Below, piece after piece: positions 22,911 through 34,980 of a stretch of DNA of 64,000 nt. The translations under genes and the position numbers were made by a program. The notes beneath the pieces were generated by a model. That model did no database searches. It was not told where the DNA came from and saw only the letters and a program-made list of their open reading frames with translations. The DNA lies in assembly GCA_025201345.1 (NCBI GenBank), contig JAIXMG010000008.1:1116001-1180000 (forward strand), given 5' to 3'. This DNA comes from Thamnidium elegans (Eukaryota; Mucoromycota; Mucoromycetes; Mucorales; Mucoraceae). How positions within the stretch are numbered: position 1 is the stretch's first letter; the number at the start of each line of letters is the position of its first letter.

Positions 22911-24646
22911 TTAAGCAATATAAGGTTTTAATCCCTTCAAGCGTTCAACGGCTTGTTCAATAACTTCATCGGTCTTACAGAAAGCAAATCGAGCAAAGTT
23001 AGCAGCCATTGGCCAATGTTCTTTAGCGTAGAATTCAGAAGGAGGAATAGCACAGACACCAATATGCTTGGTAAGCCAGTAACACATTTTGAAATCATCA
23101 CCACGCTCATTTAAAATTTCAGGGAATTGAAAGTCTTTGGGAATTTGAATCTTACTGGTATTAACCAAGATATAATAAGCACCTTCAGGCATAGTATAAG
23201 GCAAGTTCAATTCATCAAACAATTTAGATAAGACACTACGTTTCTTAATATATTGGTCAATTTGATCTTGGAAGATAGGTTGTTCAAGAGAGTTCTCGAG
23301 ACCAGCAGCAACAGCTTCCTGACAGGGAGAGTTGACACAAAATACAACACGAGTTTGTGCTGCAAATGCGTATTTAATTAAATGATCAGGGCCAATTAAC
23401 CACCCTACTCTCCAACCAGTAGCAGCGAAACTCTTTCCTCCAGATCCAACTGAAATAGTACGTTCCCATAAGTTATCAATATTAGCAATTCTAGGAAACT
23501 TGTTAAGAGGAGGATAATAAAGACGATCATACTATACATATTGAAATTAGTCTACGTATACATACAAGTATATACGAGTGCATTAACTTACAACTTCATC
23601 AGATAAAATAATCAAATTATGCTCTTCAGCAACTTTACCAATAGCCCGAAGTTCATCTTCATCAAATACTTTACCAATAGGATTATGAGGGGTATTAACT
23701 ACAATCATTTTAGTTCTAGAAGTAATTTTTGATTTTAATTCTTCGATATCCAAAGTCCATTCATGAGAAGAAATAACTCGATCAGCTGCATCAGTAGGAG
23801 GTCTAAGAGGAACATAAACTGGTTTACCACCATTCATAGTAATATTGGGCTAGACGCAAGGTGTCATTATTTATATGCATAATAAAGCTGTATATAAACA
23901 CTTACAATATATTGATCAAAGAAAGGTTCCATACAGATAACTTCGTCACCTTCATCTAAGAATCCAGCAAATGTAGCAAACATACCTGCGGGAGATGCGG
24001 GGTAAAAATATACTGTGTTAAGACTCCGTATAAAACACGCTATTTTTTTTTTTTCCATAGTTTATTATTTACCTTCGTTGGCACCTGCAGTAACAAGGAT
24101 TTCGGTTTCAGGATCTAACTGACGTTCGAATTGTTGACTGTATGACGCAGCTAAAGCATTTCTCAATCTAGCACGACCACGAGGATGACTATAATACAAT
24201 TTTAATAACGTGTAATAACACATATTTTTTATTTATTGTTTATTACCTGTATTGGTTGGCTTCAACAACATCAATAGCTTCTTTAGCAGCATTTTGTATA
24301 ATAGCAGGAGGGGCAAAGCTATATATGTATATATATAAAAAATAAGGTTATTATTAAAGAATTATATATATAATATATACTTGCTTCATATAGCCTTGTC
24401 CCAAGTTAATAGCTTTTGTTTCTAAAGCAAGTGGTGTAAAGATAGACCAAACTAATATATAAAATAAAATAAACGTTTAGTGTTTATTCAAGTTACTGAG
24501 ATTGCACAAATATATAAAAAAAAAAAGTTACCATCTCGGCTAAAGTGAGAAACGCGTTCAGCAGGTTTAATTTGTTTAGCCAAAGACATAGTTGAATAAA
24601 AGGACCTTTGACGTAAAATAGAAGAAAGTCGGTGAGAAATGAACAT
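22911..24646 (-). CDS. Kynurenine/glutamine-type aminotransferase, mitochondrial (Bna3-like)
   Basis: About seven exons give about 430 residues of a class I/II PLP aminotransferase. From 24646 the start reads MFISHRLSSILRQRSFYSTM, a good mitochondrial presequence; a second in-frame ATG (MSLAKQIKPAERV) could give a cytosolic form. Family marks include AINLGQGYMKQFAPP, HPRGRARLRNALAASY, LVTAGANEGMFATFAGF, VVNTPHNPIGKVF, SDEVYDRLYY and the PLP lysine in SVGSGGKSFAATGWRVGW. The G-Q-G-Y/F and NTPHNPxGKV patterns match kynurenine-oxoglutarate/cysteine-conjugate transaminases (yeast Bna3, human KYAT). These convert kynurenine to kynurenate and can transaminate glutamine. The exact donor is inferred. 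Confidence 0.86.
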
Positions 24647-25600
24647 TTTTTATTGATCTTTTTTGCGTTTAATTTTTTTTTTTTTAACCCAGGATCATCT
24701 TTTTAAAAAGTTCCAACCAATTAAAACTGGAAGGTAGTTTACATCATTTTATTGAATAAAAACGCCAATTTGTTTATCATTTATGTTATGGATGAAGCTG
24801 TAGAAATTTCAAGAGATTTTGCTCTCTGCATGTTATTTTACGTTGAATTCAATAAAGAAAACGTTAATAATTGTAAAACTACAAGAGCTTGGTGAATTTG
24901 ACGTTTGCTTTAACACTGAACCAAGACAACCAGTTTTAGTTTCTAAAGCAAGAATCTTTGGCGATCCTTATACTTACCAACGTTAGCCTGCAATTATTCC
25001 ACGTAGAAAAGTCATTATTTGAATAAATTTAGAAGCTCATTATGTTTAAACGAAATCTTCTATTGCTAATTGTAATATCATAGTGAGGATAAAATTAAAC
25101 ATCACTATTTGCGGTACAAGTATTATGCCAATTAAGATATGCTAGTAATTCGTTTTATATGTTCGTTGGTTAATCATTTTTATGTGCATATTTGTACTTA
25201 TTGCTCGAACTTATAAAGAAGAGTTTAGGAGAACAACAACTGGCCATTATTAAGTATTTCTAAAAGATAAAACTAAGCATTATAAGCTGAAGGACACAGA
25301 GACTCTTGAAGTCAAAATTGCTGGCACTTCCCATATAATTCTTATTCCACATTGCTTAAATAGAATTCATATTCGAATACCAGACTAACAAAATTTTAAA
25401 TAAAGCTCAAACTGATATCTGCATTATTCTATTTCGTCGTTTATGTTACATCCACCAAGTTGGAAAAAAAACAAACTTTACAATCCACCAAATTAAGTTC
25501 AAGTTGATTTTTAGAATCCAGCTAAAAGTTTTAATTTGGGTGGAACGACAGTGAACAACCAAAGTTGCGCAAGAGCGTAATACAATTTATTATAAAAAAA
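24647..25600. pseudogene. Intergenic region with decayed coding remnants
   Basis: Plus-strand fragments look coding but are broken by stops: MDEAVEISRDFALCMLFYVE from 24787, then VKLQELGEFDVCFNTEPRQP and VLVSKARIFGDPYTYQR in a neighbouring frame near 24865-24985, and LKDKTKHYKLKDTETLEVKI near 25265-25330. No full frame or splice chain rescues them. They may be one decayed gene. I could not assign a family (a checkpoint-clamp Rad9-like origin crossed my mind, but is unproven). Confidence 0.3.
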
Positions 25601-26766
25601 CTACAGTAAGTAAGAAGACGGCTTAATTTCGGCTAACCAGGTCAATTTTAATACGTCTTGAATAGTGAACCTCTTCTCCGGGTCAGGGTTCAACATTGCA
25701 TATATCATTGACCTGCTTTCATCATCAAATGCTTGAAACGCAGGGTAAGAAGCTTTTGTGTAGTGCCTTTGATAAAGTCTATAATTTGAATCCGATAATT
25801 GGGCCGAATAAAAGGGTACACCATTTAACCGCATAGAAAAATAAACAATAGCAGCGGACCATACATCAGATTGACTTGCTCTATAACCTTGTCTTGAACA
25901 AGAGAATATTTCTGGTGCAATATAAGGTGTAGAACCGCATAGTCCATCCGATAATCTACTTGTTTCTTGCCACGCTTCACGAAATACGTCTGCTTCACCA
26001 AAATCTGATATCTTTAAAGTGGTAGATCCATTCTTTTGTTTAACTAGTAATAAATTTTCTGGTTTAATATCTCTATGAGCAACACCTAAACCATGAAGAT
26101 AGGAGAGACCGTTTAGGAGTTGCTTGAAATAGCCATTAGTTTCGTCTAGTGAAGTAAGTCTACCATCTTTAATAAAAGAATAAAGATCGCCCCCTGAACA
26201 CTATTAAAGATAAAAAGAAAGGAGGGGGGTTAGAGTATGTTAATAAAAATATATAAATAACATACATATTCCATCACTGTACAATATCTATTCTTATCAT
26301 CCACCACTAAATCAACAGTTTTTACGATATTTATATGATCCAAAGTAGAAGATATACAAAATTCACTAATTAATTTCTTCATAAAACTTGATTCGGTTTC
26401 TCTCGCTTTTCTTTTTCGGAATGCTTTAATTGCATATACACGCATTTTTCCTGTGTCCTGAATTTGATGTGTCAGCCGTACCGTGGCTGATGCACCAGTT
26501 CCTATTTGTCTACGTTGAAGTTCTCCATAATGACTTAATAGACGAGGATGATGATAACGATGTTTATTTTGTTGATTTTGTTTGATATTCACGAGAAATA
26601 CTTTAAATTGTTGTACAATTGACCTTTTTTTAAAATGTTTCTTTTCTATATTAGATGTAACTATTGTAGATGAATAGGTTTGTTCTTTTAAAAATATTGG
26701 TTCATTCTTTGATGTTATTGTTAAAGATGATAAAGATGGAAAATCCAATAAAAAATTATCCTTCAT
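25601..26766 (-). CDS. Ser/Thr protein kinase, HAL4/HRK1 (NPR1) group
   Basis: Two exons (intron 26201-26265) give about 366 residues. A basic N-terminal region (about 90 residues) precedes the kinase domain. Motifs in order are the glycine loop [24 protein letters not shown] with the ATP lysine, [20 protein letters not shown], the hinge [14 protein letters not shown], catalytic [27 protein letters not shown], and [18 protein letters not shown]…E(S)xxxxxKKLxSEFCISSxLxHxNIVxTxDLV is characteristic of the fungal Hal4/Sat4-Hrk1-Npr1 group. These kinases stabilise plasma-membrane transporters and adjust K+ uptake and H+-ATPase activity. The N-terminal extension is shorter than in yeast. The group is clear; the individual orthologue is not. 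Confidence 0.85.
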
Positions 26767-27046
26767 ATTTTTATTTTATTTGTAGTAAGATAAGAGAAGG
26801 TGTTGCCTGTCGAAATTTTTTTATTTTTATTTTATATATGTAAAAAGGGGAAAAAGAAAAGAAAAGAGAAGGACAAGAAGATTTATAAATAAAAAGTTTA
26901 GAAAAGAGCTTGTGATTCTATTATGACCCCCACTTCCCCTTTACAACCTCAAGATCAATAATGAAAAAAAAAAAAAGCCATGTTGTTTCTCGGAGAAATT
27001 TTTTTTTTTTTTTGTTACAAGGAGAGAAACCATAAAAGGAGGGTAT
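26767..27046. other. Leader of kinase gene and 3' flank of PSMD5-like gene
   Basis: The stretch is A/T-rich with T homopolymers and shows no further gene. Confidence 0.5.
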
Positions 27047-29166
27047 TTAAGAGCTTTCAACAGCTGCAACAGGTTCCAAAGTTTTATAATAAGCGCCTTG
27101 ACGAATATACACAACAAGTTGAGCATAGTACTCTTTAAATAGATGCGATGCATCAGGTGCGGAAGCCATAGTTTGAATAATGGCATATTTCCATGTCTAT
27201 TTAATACGTTAAATATGCATTATATACTTTATATCTCTTTATATATATATTAATTTTTATATATATACCTGTCCTAATTCTGTATATTCAGTTGATCTAT
27301 TCAAAATATACTTCATAAATTCGTTTGATTGCGCCATTAACTAAAATTCATCCTGTGTTATTTATATTACAATTTCATAAAAACTATTATTTTATTACCT
27401 GACTACCCCAAGCATGATATGCAACCGCCTGCATAAGAGCAAAAGATGCAACACGAATGCTATCTTCAGGTTGCTTAGCCTCCTTAATTAAACTGTTTAA
27501 TGTACTTGGGCGACCTAAATATTTTTGTTAAATCAAAACATTTCCTCATTGTTATATTTTTTTTTTGTATTACCTTGAATACGATTAAATAAATCGAGTG
27601 TCAATTGTTCGTTTTCTCTAAAGAAACAAAATATATACATAAGAGAAATTAAAAAGAAACCAACTTAACAAATAAACAATAAAACCTTACTTTACGGATA
27701 TCATCTTGGAAAGACTCAAAAGAAAAGTACCCTTTACATGACCAATAGAAGACTCCAAAAGATCAAAATACGTTTCTATTAAACTTTGTTGCTTTGAAAT
27801 CAGTTCAAGACCTGCAATATGAGAACCGATTAAACCAAGAGATGAGATAGTAACAATCTAAAACAAATGGTTAAAAACGGCATGAAATACATAATACTCT
27901 ATATATTTACAACTATTTCTTCGTTGGAACTTTCAAGACATTTCTCAAGCTTAGAGAATATATCATATTTTGTTACCATCGATTCAAATTGCCCCGTCTA
28001 AATACATATTAGTCTCTTTTTTTTTATTTTGCTTCTAGTAGTAGTAATAACCTTATTCTCACCGAGAATTCCAAAAAATTTGATGACAGCACATTTAACT
28101 AATGCTACAACAGCATCATCATCATTAGGATTGTCCAAAACTGCCGAAATAGATTCCAACAGTGCTGCTTTTTCTAAAAACGTTAAACCGGCTGTTGTAG
28201 TTGCAATCTATATTCGATATTTAATATCGCTGTCACCATGTTCTTCTTTTTTTTATTACCTCGTTTAATAACTCAATCGCGTTAATCTTGATCAATAGAT
28301 CAGTTGATTCCAACTCCTTGATAAATTCTTTTAAAAGACCTGAAGCTTCACATTGACTAAATGTATCATCGGAAATAGCTGCTACCTTGATAATTAAATC
28401 ATAAACACGGAAACTGATAGTTCCATTACTAATATAAAGGGTTATTTTCAATTTTTTCATCCATTATATATATATATATATCCTCACATTCTTAATAGTT
28501 GGCTCAACATCATGGTACAGGTAGGTCCAAAGAACGCTTCTAAACCAGAAGGAAAAGCTGACATTTTATAGAGTAATTCACTTGCTTTATTAGCAGTACG
28601 TGTATCTTGGAACGCAATAGTAGCTAAAACTAAAGGGAAAATATCTGAATTCACCATGATTGATACAAATTCATCACTTGCTAAACACTTGAATACTTGT
28701 TGAACTGACAAGTAACGAATTTCCGGTGTAAAGTGAGTCAATCCTTGAATCAAAAAAGACTATTTGAAAACTTGTTAAAAATTTGTTTACGTATTCTCGT
28801 TTTTATTTTTTTGCTAACCTTATTCTCTTCAGAAACAATATGATCAAAACTAAATGGAGACAAAATACATTGAATCAATTCACATAATACAGAAGTAAGT
28901 TTATCATCTTCAATAGAGAAACCATTATAGAATAAACCTAAGGGAATAACAGACAGGATCTGAACAGATCGTTCCATGGGAACATGTCCTATAAAAAAAC
29001 AAGTTAGCTTTTGACAGTTTTCTATAAAAAGATGACAAAAGTTATTACCTTGTAAGGTTGTGGAAAAAGTTTGAAGTACTGCAACCTTTTCGGCCAAAGG
29101 AACATTAGCGTTAGGTGCAAGTACTCGAGATACTTGGTCAAGGGGGTTGGATAGAGCAGGTGACAT
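27047..29166 (-). CDS. Proteasome base assembly chaperone, PSMD5/Hsm3-like
   Basis: Roughly ten exons form an all-helical, HEAT/ARM-like protein of about 500 residues. It starts MSPALSNPLDQVSRVLAPN (29166). The ATG at 29196 lies in what looks like the T-rich leader, so I chose the inner one. Helices read LAEKVAVLQTFSTTLQ, RSVQILSVIPLGLFYNGFSI, GLTHFTPEIRYLSVQQVF, ANKASELLYKMSAF, ISSLGLIGSHIAGLELI, and RVASFALMQAVAYHAWG. The end, TWKYAIIQTM…YIRQGAYYKTLEPVAAVESS, matches the end of PSMD5 (S5b). PSMD5/Hsm3 holds Rpt1-Rpt2-Rpn1 during assembly of the 19S base. The family has low sequence conservation, so the call rests on overall architecture and the C-terminal pattern. Confidence 0.7.
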
Positions 29167-30122
29167 TTGAGAATAAAGAAAAAAGCCCCCAAACATCTAA
29201 GTTGCGCGCGCGTAGTCGTTTCCAGAAGCATTTAAACGGCGCTGTTTGTCGGTAGTTACACATAATTGCATTTGTTCTACATGCAAAATTTTCTACTGGA
29301 ACGAAAATATAAAACAGGTATTAATGTTATACAGCTAACAACTATTTGATTATTCTAGTGTGTCTCCTCGCCCCTGTCGTATACGAGATAGAAATATTGT
29401 AATGCAAGTATGACTAGCTTTTAGCCAATAGCGAATGAAATATATCATGCGTGCATTTTAATTGACATATAATAGTAAGCGAGACTATAAAGAACAATCT
29501 TTTAAAGAAAAAGAGGAAAATCCTCATCACTTGATGAAATAAATTATTGTAACTATAATATCGTGATAAAATATAGTGTCCGCGTGCTTCTTTTTTTTTA
29601 AAAAAAAAAAAATAAACTAAAAGAAAAGAAGTGAAAAAAAGAGCCTACTTTTTTGTTTGTATGAAATAGAAGCCCAAAAATAACTTGCATTACAACATTT
29701 CAATTAAGGTAAGTTACAATTGCCCCATATAGATTAAATAAATAAACAAAATAGGTACAGTAGAGAAAAAAAGATGTGCATATTTTATACAGACATCGTT
29801 AATATTTTTTCGGAATAATTAAAATTACAATTCAGATGATGTGCTTATAGAATTTAGATAATGTTAGTTAGCAAAATCGGATTACCGTTTCGTATTTATA
29901 AAGTAAAAGACAATACCTGTATTAAATGAGCAAAGCGATAAATTTGTAGGACAATTGCTGTTTCTAAGCTTGTTTACGAGTAAATAAAACGGGATACTTG
30001 TCCGTAGTTATCCCTTAACCAACAAGATTTACTAATGACTTATCATTTTGATCGTAATAAAGTTTGCCGGGTAACTTTAATTTTCTAAATAGTAAAGCTT
30101 ACAATTTTTTTTCAACAAGCTA

Positions 30123-30335
30123 CTAGCCATCTTGCCCACAAGTTTGATATTTGAAGAAAAAAGCCTTGAATTCTTGTAACAAACGATCGTCCAAAATACA
30201 GATCGCCCTTTTTATCAGCGGAAAATCAAAAGACACAGGAAAATATTCTACTTGAGGTTTTGATGTTTCATTCCCGTAGTACTGACATAAAACATCGTCT
30301 ACAGACGCTCTTACTTCTATATATTCTACAGACAT
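30123..30335 (-). CDS. Hypothetical small protein
   Basis: A 70-residue frame, MSVEYIEVRASVDDVLCQYY … FPLIKRAICILDDRLLQEFK … KYQTCGQDG, has varied, protein-like composition unlike the surrounding DNA. No TATA box or partner exon could be identified with confidence. It may be a small gene, a terminal exon, or a remnant. I do not recognise it. Confidence 0.3.
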   Translation of the reverse strand: MSVEYIEVRASVDDVLCQYYGNETSKPQVEYFPVSFDFPLIKRAICILDDRLLQEFKAFFFKYQTCGQDG

Positions 30336-30654
30336 AAATTACGTTTACAGAAAATAATTTGGTTTTTGAAAGAGTCGCTTCGGCAGATTTGATTAGTTAC
30401 AGAAGACTTATTTGATTTTTGAAGGGTCTTGAAATTTCTTACCTATTTGATCTGTTATTTATTCTTTCTAAAAACGAGGATTTCTTTTTGTTGACTGTGC
30501 TAGTCTCCTTCATGCGCCATAAGACATCGCGTGGTCCAGGATTTATTAACGCGCATTTTCCAATTGTTTCCGCCATTCCCAAAGATACGTGAAAAGTAAT
30601 TCGCTACACACTTTCGTTTATCTAAAGAAAAAGGAATATGCTGTATGAGTAGTA

Positions 30655-30673
30655 GATGTAGATATAGATATAG

Positions 30674-30708
<35 letters not shown>

Positions 30709-30712
30709 TATA
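30655..30712. repeat. TA-rich microsatellite
   Basis: GATATA units change into a long run of TA dinucleotides interrupted by one TG. No function is visible. Confidence 0.8.
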
Positions 30713-31349
30713 AATGGATTAAATAACGCTTAAATACGAATACATATAAAGCAAATCATGGTATAATAAATCATAATGATTAAATAGGTCTAGTGGCCCC
30801 TCTTTTTATTATGGGTAAATATATCTATCTACCCACCCCAAATATACTATCCTCATTGTACTCTACTTTCGTAGCTAGGAGTGATAATAAAAAGGAAGTT
30901 TTCAACTAATTTTGAAATGTGTTTATTTTAATTTATGGAGAAATCGTATGAAAGCTTCTAGTTTTCAAGAGTATATTATCTACCAGTGTTATTCATAAAT
31001 AAAAGGATAATATTCGAAATGATAGAGATAGGGCAATGCAATAAATATTACAAAATAATTAATTATGTACCATTTTAATACATAGCTCTGCACTATTTAA
31101 TTGACAGCAATGAAAATTTTAATAAAATCTAAAATGTTTCTAATGTTTGAGCTCTTGTAAAAAAATGATACACAACATATTTTTTTTTCACAATAACTTG
31201 CTTAAGTTCAAGAACTATTTAAATTGTTATAATCCATTATTTTTCGTCTGTTATCCTTTTTAAAAGACTTGTTTTTATATAAACATCCAGGTATTTCTTC
31301 TGAAAAAGGTAATTTTTACAGTGTTTGAAATAAGGCGTTTTAATTGTAT

Positions 31350-32260
31350 AGTTAAAAGTCAGGAAATGACTATTTTGCCCAAGTTGCTTAGTAAAAGTTA
31401 GTCGTTTAGAAGATGTCTTTGATACCAAATATTGAAAACCGCTTGTTGTTATATATTTTTCTCAATTTTTTTTTTTACTTTTTTTGTGATTGGTCATTTT
31501 TGGCCATTTTCGATCATTTTGGGGGGTCAACCCCTTTTGTTTTTCGATTTTTTTCTCAGACTTTTCGTAATTACTCCCGATCTACTTTACTTTTATTTGT
31601 GAAAAAATAATACTAATAAAGTACTCTTTTGGGCGCATCTAATTCATCTAAAAGTATATTTTTTCTAAAAACACTGGGCGTGTAATCATTGTTTAAAGAC
31701 TTTTTTTTTAACTAGAATTCGAGTTAAGCGGAACTTAAAATAGTATTTTTTTAAAATCGCGTTTTCTCGCTCAGTTTTGGTTATATCATTTTCATTTATA
31801 AGTAAACAATAAAAGGATTTTAAAGATCTGTAATCGTTGCTATAACTAAAAATAGTAATAAAAAAATACATTTTATGTAATCACGCAAATGAAAAAATCG
31901 AGAAAAATCGTTATACAAAAAACGCGTGTCATTTTTTCCAAACAAAGTTATTTTTAAACAGTGATTACTCTTTCAATTTTTGAATTAAAAATTTTATTTA
32001 AAATGGTTTAGATGCGCCTAAACGAGTACTTTACTTTCCTGGTTTTTTCCACAAAGAAAAGCAAATTGGATCCGGAGTAATCTCAAAAAAATCCTTGATT
32101 TTTAGCCAAAAAACAAAAGGGGTGGGCCCTCAAAAATGAAAATCGAAAAAAAAAACCAAAAAAAAAGTACGTTTTTATTTTTTGTTGTCAAAGATATATT
32201 TGAAACAACTATTTCGTATTATGCAACTTGGGTCCGAAACGCGTTTCCTGTTTTTTAATA
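31350..32260. mobile_element. Large foldback (long inverted repeat) element, ~0.9 kb
   Basis: Two arms of about 430 bases face each other around a centre near 31,825. Matching blocks are GCCCAAGTTGC (31377) with GCAACTTGGGT (32223); CCCCTTTTGTTTTT (31530s) with its complement near 32105-32125; AAAGTACTC … GGGCGCATCTA (31618-31641) with TAGATGCGCC … GAGTACTTT (32009-32032); and GTAATCATTGTTTAAA with TTTAAACAGTGATTAC (31962-31977). Divergence between arms is moderate, so it is not recent. It carries no transposase frame; the two short frames inside come from the arms themselves. It looks like a non-autonomous foldback/MITE-like transposon. Exact ends and target-site duplications were not fixed. 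Confidence 0.75.
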
Positions 32261-32814
32261 AATTAAAGACCATTATTTATTATAGCTGGTAAAATTAGCA
32301 GTGATTTCTTAGTGAGCGATTTTTAAATTGCAATATCTCAGTGAGCTTTTTTCTTTAGCAGTTCATCCATTGTTCGATAGAAAGGTATATTCTATTTAAA
32401 GGTGGTTTCCTTCCAGATTTCGTCCATACTTAAATAGAGCCGCTACTGTAGCCAAAAATCATAAACTTTTACCGGTTATAGATAGTAAATACTAATCAGA
32501 ATGCAGCTAACAATCTATTTTTTTTTAATAATGTTTATTAGAAGATATTCTGTCGAAAGCATATGGAAGTTAAAAAAATTATGATTTGCTTTTTTTTCGC
32601 TAGGAAACTCTTTCCGCAACAGTTAATACAAGCATTCTGAAGTTAATCGAAGAGGAAGATAAGGTTGAAATACATCAACTTGTCCCATTTCGTACAAGGT
32701 TTTCAATTAAAGTGGAGTCACATTGAGTTTAAAGTAACGCCTTCTTAACAATCCGCCAAAAAAAAAGCCCTATCAAAATTTTCATCTTTTTATTTTGTTT
32801 CTATCACAACAATA
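32261..32814. other. Upstream region of the HIS1 gene
   Basis: This is A/T-rich flank of the foldback element followed by the promoter of the next gene. A pyrimidine-rich leader (TTTTATTTTGTTTCTATCAC) precedes the ATG at 32815. No other gene was seen. Confidence 0.45.
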
Positions 32815-33846
32815 ATGGATTTCGTTAAAGATCTCGACAATAGACTTTTATTTGCTGTACCCAAGAAGGGGCGTCTTTATGAGCAATGTATTTCACTTTT
32901 ATCAGGCTCTGATATTCACTTCAACCGTCGTTCGCGTCAAGACATTGCTTTGAGTACCAACTTACCCATCGCACTCATCTTTTTACCTGCTGCTGATATT
33001 CCCAAGTATGTTGCTGAGGGTAACGTCGATTTAGGTATCTCTGGGCAAGACATGATTGTTGAGAACGAGGTTCAAGATAAGGTCACTGAGATTATGGAAC
33101 TTGGTTTCGGTAAATGTCGTTTATGTGTTCAAGTACCCGTGAAGGGTGAATACAAGACCATTGAAAGTTTAGCCGGAAAGCGTATCGTTACTAGTTTCGA
33201 TGCCTTTGCTAACACGGTCTTTGAACCTATTGATAAGGCCGCTGGTACCAAAACTACTATTAACTATGTCTCTGGTTCTGTTGAAGCTGCTTGTGCTTTA
33301 GGTCTTGCTGATGGTATTAGTAAGTATAAGTTACAGGGGATTTTTTTTATGTATATACTGATTTGTGTATTTTTCTTTAGTTGATCTTGTCGGTAAGTTT
33401 ACAGATAGAATTATAAGAGAGTTAAAAAAAAAAAAGTGTATATACTAACACAGCACATATATATATAAGAATCTGGCGAAACAATGCGTGCAGCAGGTCT
33501 CCATGATATCCACACTTTATTAGAAACACAATCTGTTTTGTTGTCTAATAAGCATTCTAAGCATCAAGATTTAATTGATAAGATTACATCTCGTATTCGT
33601 GGTGTAATTACAGCTAGCAAGTATGTATTATGTACTTATAACATTGAGCGTACCAACTTGGCTAGTGCCACTCAAATTACACCTGGTCGTCAAGCTCCTA
33701 CTGTTTCTTCTTTAGATTCTCATGAAGGATGGGTTGCAGTTTCTGCCATGATTGAAAAGAAGCAAAAGGGAGATATTATGGATCGTTTATCTGAAGCTGG
33801 TGCCACTGATATTATGGTTATGGCATTTACAAACTGTAGAGTTTAG
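32815..33846 (+). CDS. HIS1: ATP phosphoribosyltransferase (histidine biosynthesis, step 1)
   Basis: Exons 32815-33319, 33381-33392 and 33470-33846 total 894 bases, giving 297 residues, the usual length of fungal His1. The enzyme joins ATP and PRPP in the first step of histidine synthesis and is fed back by histidine through its C-terminal ACT-like domain. Visible HisG parts include LLFAVPKKGRLYEQCISLL, DIPKYVAEGNVDLGISGQD, RIVTSFDAFANTVFE and INYVSGSVEAACALGLADGI. The PRPP-site segment continues DLVESGETMRAAGL across the tiny second exon. The C-terminal domain reads SHEGWVAVSAMIEKKQKGDI…GATDIMVMAFTNCRV. Exon 2 is only 12 bases (TTGATCTTGTCG), supported by perfect GTAAGT donors on both sides and by the conserved protein context. 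Confidence 0.95.
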
Positions 33847-33908
33847 AGAGAGAGGGGGTTTTTATTATTATTATTATTATCTACTGCTAGAAAATAAAAA
33901 AAAATAGA

Positions 33909-34722
33909 CTAACTGTTAAATAATCGAGAATAAAGTCGATCGTGCATTCCTTGACAAACATCAAGCAATGGGTTAGTTTGACAACAATCATCGATTCTCA
34001 TATCTTTTGTACGTTCAATGATCACTTCAATTGACTTTCTTGACTCTAATAACAATTTTTGCGCTTCATAAGGACCAACTACGTTTAATCTAACACCAGA
34101 AGAAAATATAGTACGCGTAAAAAGATATAACCACAAGTGAAGTGTGTTCTCTATTTCCTCATGTTTTAATACAAAATGATTATAATTTGCAAAACAAAAT
34201 GACGTGCTTACCTAGATCAACATTGAGATACCGACATATCAACCCATAACAAATAGCAAAATGTCCATCCACCTTCTCACTGCGAATAAGACTTTTCCAT
34301 TTTTTTACAATTTCTATATTCTTCTTACTCTGTTCTTGATCCATATCTTCATTGATGGTAAAACATTTTAAATAAAGTGTTAACATGGCAATACCTTGAG
34401 CTAATGAAGCTCGTCTAGCAACGACATTAGCAGCCATTACAGCATCGCATGTTTCATCTGAATCGATTAAATATTGCAACGGATCTTCTTGATCGGGAGC
34501 CTCATATCCCGCCCTGACAAAGCAATTGGTATTAGAGGCGTAATTATGTGCCGAAGAAGAAACGAAGGCAGGTAATGATTTATTATCAACAAGACCAGCT
34601 TGATATGTAGCTTCTAAACCAGACGAGGCAACAAAACCACCTGTTGGTAAGGCAGAATCAGTTAGGATATATAGTAACCAACTACTCGTTGCGCTGGACG
34701 TAAATGAAGAGGGAAAATCCAT
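33909..34722 (-). CDS. Urease accessory protein UreF
   Basis: Two exons (intron 34151-34211, acceptor AAATAG) give about 250 residues. The start MDFPSSFTSSATSSWLLYIL at 34722 is preferred to the ATG at 34779, whose product begins with a run of F. UreF marks are LLYILTDSALPTGGFVASSG LE near the start, RRASLAQGIAML in the middle, VDGHFAICYGLICRYL, and SSGVRLNVVGPYEAQKLLLE near the end. UreF works with UreD and UreG to load nickel into urease, so it implies that the organism makes active urease. The gene is tail-to-tail with HIS1, with only 62 bases between stop codons. Confidence 0.9.
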
Positions 34723-34980
34723 ATCACCAAAAAAAAACGGGAGGAATGAAGAAAAAAAAATATGAAAGATACAGTTCAATTAACGAATTTATCTATAATT
34801 GTGACGGTTGCACATATACTTAATAATGCAAAAAAAATGGACATATTTAAAACATAAAACATAATAGACAAATATTGATTTACGTATGTAATAGAAAAAA
34901 TACTCTTTTTTTTTTCTTTTTCTCTTATTTATTTATATATTTAAAAAACAAAAAATTAAATCTTTAAAGAAGAAGGCAAT

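Larger units (their letters stand above)
29167..31339. other. Gene-poor region
   Basis: This contains the leader of the PSMD5-like gene, a T/A switch tract near 29590-29612, a possible small minus-strand gene at 30123-30335 (listed separately) and a TA microsatellite near 30655-30712. The rest is A/T-rich and no other gene was supported. Confidence 0.45.

Noticed and set aside
31413..31871. Short frames on both strands
   Set aside because: They lie inside the foldback arms and follow from T/A-rich repeat sequence.
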